The position numbers were made by a program, and so were the translations under genes. Under the pieces are notes generated by a model, which saw only the letters and a program-made list of their open reading frames with translations, did no database searches and was not told where the DNA came from. Positions 27,208 through 35,150 of a DNA stretch of 64,000 nt are shown here, in pieces (position 1 is the first letter of the stretch; every line of letters starts with the position of its first letter). The DNA is from Chryseobacterium tagetis (GTDB lineage: Bacteria > Bacteroidota > Bacteroidia > Flavobacteriales > Weeksellaceae), in the NCBI RefSeq assembly GCF_016735585.2, contig NZ_JAERSE020000006.1, positions 124,001 through 188,000 on the forward strand, written 5' to 3'.

Positions 27208-27939
27208 ATGAAAAAAATCGCATTATTTGCGGCATTTGCCCTATTTACAAATTCTTTATTTTCTCAACAATGGAATGGGAATTCAAATACGACTGATGAT
27301 ATCTCAAGAGAGGGAGATGTTTCATTAGGCTCAGGATATTATACTATAAATTCGTCAAAACTTACGGTAAATGGAAACTTTAGAGTAGTGTCTGGGAAAA
27401 TTATGTTTGGTAATAAACTTGCACCTATGGGTAATGCAGGTTTCTTCGACATTCAACAATTAGGTGATAATTTATATATGAGACCAGCTAATGGTAATTT
27501 TCCTAATCTTAGTGATCCACCTAATCTTGGAGATTATGCTTTTGTAATGAATAATCCTACAGGGAAAATTGGAATGGGAACTGAGAATGTAAATTGTAGT
27601 ACATGTAATGATTATAGGCTTTTTGTAAGAGAAGGTATAAAAACAGAGAAAATAAAAGTAGATATTGCAGCTAGTAATGGTTGGGCAGATTATGTTTTCA
27701 AAAAAGATTATAAGTTGATGCCATTAAAAGAAGTAGAACATTTTATTAATAATAATGGTCACCTTCCTGAAGTTCCTACTACAGAAGAAGCAATAAAAAA
27801 TGGTATAGAGCTTAAAGAAATGAATATTCTTTTGTTAAAGAAAATAGAAGAACTTACTCTATATTCCATACAACAACAGAAAAATATTGAAGAACAGAAT
27901 AAGCGCATGGAGATACTTGAAAAAAAGCTTAATAAATAA
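27208..27939 (+). CDS. exported protein with conserved surface/tail-fibre-like C-terminal region
   Basis: A 243-residue exported protein: signal peptide (MKKIALFAAFALFTNSLFSQ), a beta-rich middle part (KLTVNGNFRVVSGKIMFGNK; IGMGTENVNC), then a conserved block YRLFVREGIKTEKIKVDIA, WADYVFKKDYKLMPLKEVE, NNNGHLPEVPTTEEA, and a C-terminal coiled coil (about residues 195-243, heptad-like KKIEELTLYSIQQQKNIEEQ). I know this C-terminal block from many Bacteroidetes secreted proteins of unknown role; it resembles the C-terminal chaperone/anchor part of tail-fibre-type trimers. No T9SS domain. The next gene starts 18 nt downstream, so they form a two-gene operon. Function is not known. Confidence 0.75.
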   Translation: MKKIALFAAFALFTNSLFSQQWNGNSNTTDDISREGDVSLGSGYYTINSSKLTVNGNFRVVSGKIMFGNKLAPMGNAGFFDIQQLGDNLYMRPANGNFPNLSDPPNLGDYAFVMNNPTGKIGMGTENVNCSTCNDYRLFVREGIKTEKIKVDIAASNGWADYVFKKDYKLMPLKEVEHFINNNGHLPEVPTTEEAIKNGIELKEMNILLLKKIEELTLYSIQQQKNIEEQNKRMEILEKKLNK

Positions 27940-27957
27940 TTTTAAAATATTTTATTT

Positions 27958-29694
27958 ATGAAAAAGTTTTTTCTGACCATATTTTTGTGCTTGTTCTTTT
28001 TAGGATATGCACAAGGAGAGAATGATAATTGGTATTTTGGATTATATGCCGCAGCGAATTTTTCAAATCCTACAAATCCAATAGCTCTTACTGATAATGC
28101 AAGTCAATGGTCTGATGCAAGCGTAAGTGATGAGAATGGTAATCTTTTATTTTATACCGATGGGAAGAGTATTTGGAATCGTGAACATCAAGTGATGCAA
28201 AACGGACATATTAATAGTGCATTAGGAAGTTCAGTTTCCTATTTACACGATGATGCAATAGCGAAAGATCCATTTAATCCCAATAAATATTATATTTTTT
28301 CAACAATTACCTATTATTCTAATGGCTCTTCTGGAAGTATTACTCTTACAGGAGGGTTTTGTAGCTATACCGTTGTAGATATGTCGTTAGGAAGTATAAG
28401 TACGACTAATGGCTTACCATTAGGGGATGTTGTATCTGGAAGTAATTCACTTCCGGTATTGGATGCCAATGGAAATGCTTTTTTTTCAAATCAGGTGAAT
28501 GTTGTAAAGCATGCGGATGATTCATCTTTATGGGTACTTATCCCCAATCAGAATCAGATGTATTCCTATAAAATAGATAACCTAGGGTTTTCGAATATTC
28601 CCGTAATAAGTAGCTTACCAAGTTTTAATTTTTCAACTAATGGCTTTAGTCAATATTCATTAAATTCATCGCCAGTAATAAATGGAAATAGTAATTTTTC
28701 CAATTTTATTTTTCTTAGTTTGCTAGGAATTAACCCTGGAGCCTCTAAAGTTATGTCCTTTGATAATAATACAGGAAAAATAACGAATGATTATTTATTG
28801 GATATAACTTACAATCCTGGAATTTCAATAGCAAATGAATTTAATAAAGATGCTACTGTTCTGTACATTGGTGGGGCAAATCAAACTGTGTATGGTGTAG
28901 ATTTAATTAATACCAGTACAATTAATTATTATTCGGTGCCTATTAATTATCCTGTAGGAACGTCAAATATCTATGGACCTATTTCAATGAGGAGGATTAA
29001 GAATGGGGATATTTATTTTACATCTCAATCCACTCTATATTATTTAGGGATAATTAGGAATGCTGATGTTTTTAATAATGCATCCGCTATTTATGATTAT
29101 CTCTATACACAGGGTAGAACTGTTAATACGGTAGTTCCTCTTCCTAAAATTGTGTTAGCGTCATCAAACAATTGTGTCCAGGATTATACTTTGTCTTCAC
29201 AAGAGACATATGCTGCTCACACTTATCATGCATCCAATACAATTACGACCAATACAAATTATAGTATAAATGCAAGTCAGGATATAAAAATGAAAGCGGG
29301 TCATAGTATTTTGTTAAGTCCGAATACAACTATAAACGGTCAATTTCTTGTCAATATAGAAAATTGTACTGTAGGCTCTCCTGTGTCAAAATTTTTAAGG
29401 AATTCTGTATTGTCTCAAAAGCCAGTCAGACTTTCATTGGATTTAAGAACAAAAGATAAAGTAGAAGAAAATAATATCCAAATCTATCCGAACCCGGCAA
29501 TAGATTTCTTGAACGTAACTAAAGTTTCTGATAAAGCGACTTATAAAATTTATAACGCTGCAGGACAATTAGTAAGCAACGGAAATATTAATGGTGGAAG
29601 AATCAATGTTTCAGCATTAGTAAAAGGTGTTTATGTGATTGCTATTGAAGATAAAGGAGATGATTTGTTCAAATCTAAGTTTATCAAAAAATAG
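27958..29694 (+). CDS. T9SS-exported protein with beta-propeller-like region
   Basis: A 578-residue protein: signal peptide (MKKFFLTIFLCLFFLGYAQ), then about 390 residues with the pattern seen in flavobacterial propeller-like surface proteins (NWYFGLYAAANF, SDENGNLLFYTDGKSIWNR, DPFNPNKYYIFS, NGDIYFTSQSTLYYLG). A short module follows (TYHASNTITTNTNYSIN ... AGHSILLSPNTTINGQF) that often precedes sorting domains, and then a type A sorting domain (YPNPAIDFLNVTKVSDKATYKIYNAAGQ, given here as YPNPAIDFLNVT and ATYKIYNAAGQ). The 3' 230 nt plus the terminator are almost the same as those of the second metzincin gene. Co-transcribed with the upstream coiled-coil gene, with which it may act at the surface (inference). 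Confidence 0.85.
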   Translation: MKKFFLTIFLCLFFLGYAQGENDNWYFGLYAAANFSNPTNPIALTDNASQWSDASVSDENGNLLFYTDGKSIWNREHQVMQNGHINSALGSSVSYLHDDAIAKDPFNPNKYYIFSTITYYSNGSSGSITLTGGFCSYTVVDMSLGSISTTNGLPLGDVVSGSNSLPVLDANGNAFFSNQVNVVKHADDSSLWVLIPNQNQMYSYKIDNLGFSNIPVISSLPSFNFSTNGFSQYSLNSSPVINGNSNFSNFIFLSLLGINPGASKVMSFDNNTGKITNDYLLDITYNPGISIANEFNKDATVLYIGGANQTVYGVDLINTSTINYYSVPINYPVGTSNIYGPISMRRIKNGDIYFTSQSTLYYLGIIRNADVFNNASAIYDYLYTQGRTVNTVVPLPKIVLASSNNCVQDYTLSSQETYAAHTYHASNTITTNTNYSINASQDIKMKAGHSILLSPNTTINGQFLVNIENCTVGSPVSKFLRNSVLSQKPVRLSLDLRTKDKVEENNIQIYPNPAIDFLNVTKVSDKATYKIYNAAGQLVSNGNINGGRINVSALVKGVYVIAIEDKGDDLFKSKFIKK

Positions 29695-29717
29695 TAAATT
29701 TTCTAAATTATATTTAT

Positions 29718-29747
29718 AAGCCTCATGTTTTCATGAGGCTTTTTTTG
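29718..29747 (+). terminator. intrinsic terminator after the propeller-like T9SS gene
   Basis: Perfect stem AAGCCTCATG / CATGAGGCTT, TTTT loop, T7. Confidence 0.93.
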
Positions 29748-29887
29748 TTTGAAAATCGAATAGTATGTAAGTTTTACTGTTGATAGGTATTTAAAGTTTA
29801 TTATATGATATAACAGGTTTAGGTTTATTTTTTTAATGGTATTGATAAAAAAAAGAAAGTTTTAATAGGTCGATTGTAAAAAATGAT

Positions 29888-29895
29888 TAGATTTG
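29888..29895 (+). promoter_or_regulatory. -7 element of giant gene 1
   Basis: TAGATTTG, a full TAnnTTTG match; the same 8-mer, again preceded by ATGAT, is found at 40023-40030 before giant gene 3. The upstream text TTGTAAAAAATGA recurs before giant gene 4 (44877-44889). Confidence 0.5.
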
Positions 29896-30126
29896 TATTA
29901 ATAATACCAATACAAGTGAAATATTATGGAATTAAACTCTACTTTACATTATGCTCAATAATAAATTTTTAGATTAAATAAAGGAATCAACCTGATTCAT
30001 TAATATCTAATAGAGCAATCTTTAGCTGGTTTTCTACGAAATAATAACGCTCTTTTTAAAGAGGAGCTTTTAAAAGTAGACCTATTGGCAATGTTAACAC
30101 TTACTTTAACACTCATTTATTATACT

Positions 30127-33100
30127 ATGAAAAAACTTCTACTCATGTGCCAATTGTTGTTTGGCTCATTTTTGATGGCCCAGGTCGCCTACACCCAAGA
30201 CTGGACGGCCTCAGGACTTAATAACTGGACCACAAGCGGGTCGGTTTTTTCCAATAATACGACTGCAAATCAGATCTGTGGAACCACCGGAGGAACCATA
30301 AGAGGAGAAAGGTATTATGGGAATGCTGGGCAGTTTACTTCCCCTAACCTTACAGGAAATAACACGGGGCAAGTAACAATGTCTTTTGATTATAAAGTAA
30401 CCGACTATTATGCGGGAACTACTGCTACACCTTCTGCTAATATAGGAAATATAAAGGTAGAATATGCTACAAGTACTTCTGGACCGTGGATAACGGCTTA
30501 TACGATTAATTCTGCCAATCATGTAGCTGCTAATACATGTACTACAAAAACAATTACTTTTGTACCTTCTGCAGGAAATTTATATGTGAGATTTAATGCT
30601 ACTTCTGATATCAATTCAGATGTATATTATTATTTTGATAATGTATCTATTTCTCAATCTGCACCACCAACTTGTGCTGCACCATCTGCAATAACATTAG
30701 GTACCGTTACCGCTGCTACCGCTGCTGTATCTTGGACGGCGCCGACGCCAGCACCGGCAAATGGATATGATGTGTATTATAATTCTACAGGAATACCTCC
30801 AACTTCTAGTACAGTGCTTAATGCAAGTAATTCTGTATCAAGTACTACTACATCTGCTACGATTTCAGGATTGTCACCAATAACAACTTATTATGTGTGG
30901 GTAAGAGCGAAATGTAGTGCTACAGATCAAAGTTATTGGATTCCAATGGCTTTACCATTTACAACCCCTTGTGTTTCAATTTCTACTTTTCCTTGGTCAG
31001 AAAATTTTGATTCAATGACAAGTATTGGAGCGGGTGTACTGCCAAATTGTTGGGCTACTAATGGAGGAGGGCCTTTATTTACGACTCAAGATGCTTCTTC
31101 TCAAGGATATAATGACCCAAAATCTACTCCTAATTATGTAACTGTTTATTATCCTACGACAGCGTCTTATTTATGGACACCGAGTTTTCATTTAACGGCA
31201 AATCAGTCTTATGATTTCTCTTTCTTTTGGGTAGGAGACGGATACTCTGGTTGGCAAGGAGATGTATTGGTAAATACTTTACAATCTTCTACAGGAGCTA
31301 CTAATTTGAATACTTTTGTTACTTCTTCACAAACCACAAATGGAGGTTCAAATAGTACCAACTACACGAAAGTTAAAGTTACATTTGTACCTACTACCAC
31401 AGGAGAATACAATTTTGGAGTTAAAGCTTATGCTGCAACATGGGATCCGTATTATCTAGGATTTGATGATTTTAATGTAATGCCGACTCCTACATGCGTA
31501 GAGCCTGCAGGAATGGCCGTGAGTGGAATTGTTTCGAACACCGCTACAATCAGTTGGACGGCTCCTAATCCTGTGCCTGCAAATGGATATGAATATTATA
31601 TTTCTACAACCAATACGTCACCTACAGCGGCTACAGGGCCTGTAACCGGAACTTCATTTAGTTTACCAAGTACTTTAATCCCAAACACAACGTATTATTG
31701 GTGGGTAAGAGCAATTTGTTCTTCCACAAGCTCAAGTATTTGGATTCAAGGACCAACGTTTACAACTACACAGGTTCCTGCTACATTACCTTACTCTCAA
31801 CCGTTTACAAGTAACGATTTTGGATTTGTAAATGGTTCTCAGACCAATAAATGGTATTATGGAGCTACAGCAGGTAATCCTGCCAACTCAATATATATAT
31901 CTAATGATAATGGAGTGACAAATGCTTATGATGTATATTCTACAAGTGTGGTTCATGCATATAGAGATTTTGCTATTCCTACAGGAACAACATCGGCTTC
32001 ACCAGCTATTCTGACTTTTGATTGGAGAGCAGTAGGAGAAGGAACAACACCATATTTATATGATTATATCAGTGTATGGATGGTCCCTTCGTCATATATG
32101 CCAACTGTAGGGAATTCAATTACAGCCGGAACAAATAGAGTATTGTTAGGTCAATTAAATCAGAATGGAACTTGGCAGAATTTTATTAATACCAACGTCG
32201 ACTTATCAGGTTATGCGGGAGGGGTAATGCGTTTGGTATTTGAATGGAAAAATGATTCTTATGGAGGGACTTCTCCGGCGGGAGCAATAGATAATATTAA
32301 TTTATTGATTCCGACTTGTAAAGTTCCAACAACTTTAGCTGTAACAGGAATTGTGTCCAATGGAGCGACTATCAGTTGGGCAGCTCCAACACCTGTGCCT
32401 GCTGGTGGATATGTATACTATGTTTCTACATCAAATGTGCCGCCTAGTTCTAGTACTCCGGGAGTACCTACTACAGCGACGACTGTTAACTTAGCGCCTG
32501 GTTTAGTACCAAATACAACCTATTACTGGTGGGTAAAAGCAGTTTGTTCTTCTTCAGACTCCAGTATTTGGATTCCGGGACCAAGCTTTATGACTACGCA
32601 GATTCCGGCAACACTTCCTTATCTTCAGGATTTCTCCGGCAGTAATGATTTCGGGTTATTAAATAGTGGACAGCCTAATGTATGGTTCCATGGATCTGCA
32701 ACCGGAAATACCGGAAAATCAATTTATATTACGAATGATGGAGGAACTACAAATGCATATACAGATAATGCAACAAGTATAGTACATGCGTACAGAGATA
32801 TTCAGATTCCTGCAGGAACCAGTCTTGCTACCTTCTCTTTTGACTGGAAGGCAGATGGAGAAAGTTATTATGACTATTTAAAAGTGTGGTTGGTACCATC
32901 CAACTTCTTGCCTACACCGGGAACTCAGATTACTGCAACGACAGGAACACCTGGAGCACCGGGAAGAATTCAGATAGGGCAGTATAATTTAAATGGATCG
33001 ACTTGGAGCTCTTATTCTAATGCGAACTTAAATCTTACCAATTATGCAGGAAGTGTAATGCGTTTGGTATTCGAATGGACAAATGATAGCTCAGGAGGAA

Positions 33101-34740
33101 CTCAGCCACCGGTTGCTATTGATAATATCATATTAAGAGTTTGTAGTACGGCTACTCCGGTAGTTACTGTGGTACCAGCGTCTATCACTCATAACTCAGC
33201 TACGATTACCTGGCCGCAGGATACTGGGGGAGCATCTTATAAAGTAAGATACCGTCCAGTAGGTACTGGCCAATGGTTGCCAACTGCAGGTCCAATTGAT
33301 GTAGCGGCATTAACAGGAACAGCAACAACACAGACATTGACCTTAAACCCGCCAACTTACCCTTTAACACCGGCAACGTTGTATGAAGTAGAAGTAGCGG
33401 CAGTGTGTAATACCGTAAATGTAGGAACGTATTCCCATAATGAATTTACTACGAAATGTGATCCGACTCCGCCGAATGTAACGTTCACTAATATCACGGC
33501 AACATCAGCTGTTGTGAACTGGTCGCCATTGGTAGCAAGTGCAACCTATCAATTGCAGTGGAAAAAAGTAGGAGACCCTACATGGATTGGACCAATTGAT
33601 TTACCAAACCCTCCGTCAAATACTTTCTCACTTCCTTCAGCAGGATATACTTTAACACCATATACCCAATATGAAGTTCAGGTAAGAAGTACGTGTGTAG
33701 GTTCAACTACAGCTAACCCATGGTCAAGCTTATCAAGATTTACCACTGAGAGAACATGTGATATTGCTCCGCCAGGATTAACGATTCTAGAATTGAAGCC
33801 AACCAGTGCTAAAATTCAGTGGGATCCTTATGTAGGACCAGATGCAACCGGTAAATATATCTTGAGATATAGAAAAGTAGGTATTCCGGGATGGACTAAT
33901 GTTCAGGTAAATTCAAATATCTATACCCTTACCGATTTAACTGAATTGACTAAATATGAAATGCAGGTAGCGAATGTTTGTAGTGGTACTCCGGGTAACT
34001 ATACTTTATCGTATTACTTTACAACGCCTACAGTGATCTATTGCCAGATGGGAGCTAATAATACATCAGGAGAGTACATCTCTAAAGTAACAGTAGTACC
34101 TAATGGAAAACCACAAATGGTTAATGCTTCCGTAGCCTCAACATATACTGATTATACAGCTGTTATACCTGCTCAGATCGAACTGATTCAAGGATCAACG
34201 AATAACCAGTTAACGATTGATAAAGTGGTAACAGGAGATGCAGGAGTTGTGGCATGGATTGACTTTAACAGAAACGGAGAATTTGATATCAATGAAAGAA
34301 TCTTAGTATCCGGACCGAACAGTGCGGCAACCGCAACCACAACATTCAGTGTACCGTCAGATGCTTTTGTAAGCAACGCCGACTATATGTATGTAGTAAT
34401 GCGAGTAGCCTTGATGAAAGGAGGAATTCCTGTAAACTGTACCAACTTCGACAGTGGAGAAGTAGAGGACTACACCGTGAGAATCACTAAGAAATCAACA
34501 GACAGTTTGTTGAATCAAAATGATATCCTGATTTACCCTAACCCGGTAAGCACGGTATTAAATGTTAAGAATATCAGCAAGCGAGCGAACTATAAGATCT
34601 ATAGTGCAGCCGGTCAGTTGATCTCAAGTGGTATCATCTTAAACAACAAAGTAGATGTTCACGCATTGATCAATGGAATGTATGTGATCGATATTCAGGA
34701 TGGATCAACTTCTGTACAGAAGAAGTTCATCAAGGAATAA
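30127..34740 (+). CDS. giant modular T9SS surface protein 1 (fnIII / choice-of-anchor-J-like / GEVED)
   Basis: A 1537-residue exported protein. Signal peptide MKKLLLMCQLLFGSFLMAQ; an N-terminal jelly-roll-like module ending YYFDNVSIS; then alternating fibronectin III modules (first begins CAAPSAITLGTVTAATAAVSW) and choice-of-anchor-J/MAM-like modules (PWSENFDS ... LGFDDFNV; LPYSQPFTSNDFG ... MRLVFEW ... AIDNINL; LPYLQDFSGSNDFG ... AIDNIIL). From residue about 1006 the shared C-terminal block starts: three fnIII modules (CSTATPVVTV, CDPTPPNVTF, CDIAPPGLTI), one GEVED module (VVAWIDFNRNGEFDINER ... FDSGEVEDYTVRI) and a type A sorting domain (YPNPVSTVLNVKNISKRA). The frame is open to 30085 but the signal peptide fixes the ATG at 30127. 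No enzymatic motif is seen; an adhesin role is inferred from module content. Confidence 0.9.
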   Translation: MKKLLLMCQLLFGSFLMAQVAYTQDWTASGLNNWTTSGSVFSNNTTANQICGTTGGTIRGERYYGNAGQFTSPNLTGNNTGQVTMSFDYKVTDYYAGTTATPSANIGNIKVEYATSTSGPWITAYTINSANHVAANTCTTKTITFVPSAGNLYVRFNATSDINSDVYYYFDNVSISQSAPPTCAAPSAITLGTVTAATAAVSWTAPTPAPANGYDVYYNSTGIPPTSSTVLNASNSVSSTTTSATISGLSPITTYYVWVRAKCSATDQSYWIPMALPFTTPCVSISTFPWSENFDSMTSIGAGVLPNCWATNGGGPLFTTQDASSQGYNDPKSTPNYVTVYYPTTASYLWTPSFHLTANQSYDFSFFWVGDGYSGWQGDVLVNTLQSSTGATNLNTFVTSSQTTNGGSNSTNYTKVKVTFVPTTTGEYNFGVKAYAATWDPYYLGFDDFNVMPTPTCVEPAGMAVSGIVSNTATISWTAPNPVPANGYEYYISTTNTSPTAATGPVTGTSFSLPSTLIPNTTYYWWVRAICSSTSSSIWIQGPTFTTTQVPATLPYSQPFTSNDFGFVNGSQTNKWYYGATAGNPANSIYISNDNGVTNAYDVYSTSVVHAYRDFAIPTGTTSASPAILTFDWRAVGEGTTPYLYDYISVWMVPSSYMPTVGNSITAGTNRVLLGQLNQNGTWQNFINTNVDLSGYAGGVMRLVFEWKNDSYGGTSPAGAIDNINLLIPTCKVPTTLAVTGIVSNGATISWAAPTPVPAGGYVYYVSTSNVPPSSSTPGVPTTATTVNLAPGLVPNTTYYWWVKAVCSSSDSSIWIPGPSFMTTQIPATLPYLQDFSGSNDFGLLNSGQPNVWFHGSATGNTGKSIYITNDGGTTNAYTDNATSIVHAYRDIQIPAGTSLATFSFDWKADGESYYDYLKVWLVPSNFLPTPGTQITATTGTPGAPGRIQIGQYNLNGSTWSSYSNANLNLTNYAGSVMRLVFEWTNDSSGGTQPPVAIDNIILRVCSTATPVVTVVPASITHNSATITWPQDTGGASYKVRYRPVGTGQWLPTAGPIDVAALTGTATTQTLTLNPPTYPLTPATLYEVEVAAVCNTVNVGTYSHNEFTTKCDPTPPNVTFTNITATSAVVNWSPLVASATYQLQWKKVGDPTWIGPIDLPNPPSNTFSLPSAGYTLTPYTQYEVQVRSTCVGSTTANPWSSLSRFTTERTCDIAPPGLTILELKPTSAKIQWDPYVGPDATGKYILRYRKVGIPGWTNVQVNSNIYTLTDLTELTKYEMQVANVCSGTPGNYTLSYYFTTPTVIYCQMGANNTSGEYISKVTVVPNGKPQMVNASVASTYTDYTAVIPAQIELIQGSTNNQLTIDKVVTGDAGVVAWIDFNRNGEFDINERILVSGPNSAATATTTFSVPSDAFVSNADYMYVVMRVALMKGGIPVNCTNFDSGEVEDYTVRITKKSTDSLLNQNDILIYPNPVSTVLNVKNISKRANYKIYSAAGQLISSGIILNNKVDVHALINGMYVIDIQDGSTSVQKKFIKE

Positions 34741-34771
34741 TAATCATAACAATTGATTACTTTTAAAATAG

Positions 34772-34805
34772 AATCAGCTCTCAGAAATGAGAGCTGATTT
34801 TTTTT
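34772..34805 (+). terminator. intrinsic terminator after giant gene 1
   Basis: Perfect 12-bp stem AATCAGCTCTCA / TGAGAGCTGATT with a GAAA tetraloop, then T8. The same hairpin ends all four giant genes. Confidence 0.96.
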
Positions 34806-34954
34806 AATTTTAATATGCTCAGGCCTTATAAAATATAAAAATTTTAAATATTTTTTTTAATATTCATATTTATGTGGTTGATTTATAATTAGGTGTTTTG
34901 TATTGTTTTTCAAAAATAAGTGATTTTTAATGGTCTTTCTTTTGATAAAATTGT

Positions 34955-34962
34955 TAATTTAG
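34955..34962 (+). promoter_or_regulatory. possible -7 element of giant gene 2
   Basis: TAATTTAG, one mismatch from TAnnTTTG; TTG triplets lie nearby but not at ideal spacing. It would give a leader of about 180 nt. Confidence 0.3.
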
Positions 34963-35009
34963 CATTTAACATAAAATTTAATAGCCTATGACGAAAACTT
35001 CTACATTCT

Positions 35010-35112
35010 TAACACATTTTTAGTGTTACAAATTATTCACTACCCTATATGACGATGAAATATGATCTTTATTTATTTCATCACAATAGGTGATTGCATT
35101 TAAAAAATGCGA
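35010..35112 (+). promoter_or_regulatory. structured leader of giant gene 2: four consecutive hairpins
   Basis: Four inverted repeats in 103 nt: TAACAC/GTGTTA (35010-35028), GATGAAATA/TATTTCATC-type 9-bp stem (35054-35082), ATCAC/GTGAT (35080-35094) and TTGCATTT/AAATGCGAA-type 8-bp stem with one wobble (35094-35112). The second and third share 35080-35082, and the third and fourth share 35094, so neighbouring stems exclude each other in part. The coding start is at 35151. Confidence 0.55.
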
Positions 35113-35150
35113 ACAAATCAATTTAATACTTAATTTAAAATCCTATAACT

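Larger units (their letters stand above)
29695..30126. other. 432-nt intergenic stretch before the first giant T9SS gene
   Basis: Contains the terminator at 29718-29747, the -7 element at 29888-29895 and an unusually long leader of about 225 nt. No gene is seen in it. In the leader I see a 6-bp hairpin at 29984-29998 and an overlapping pair of AT-rich palindromes at 30050-30076 (CTCTTTTTAAAGAG and CTTTTAAAAG). Confidence 0.6.
34741..35150. other. 410-nt intergenic stretch between giant genes 1 and 2
   Basis: Holds the terminator at 34772-34805, an AT-rich stretch without recognisable content (about 34806-34940), a weak -7 element at 34955-34962 and the hairpin-rich leader of giant gene 2. 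No gene is seen. Confidence 0.6.

Noticed and set aside
34188..34376. A 62-residue minus-strand frame (MLTKASDGTLN...) that recurs opposite all four giant genes (also 39152, 44137 and 49020)
   Set aside because: It lies fully opposite the conserved GEVED module; its conservation follows from that of the coding strand. No promoter or ribosome binding site is seen.
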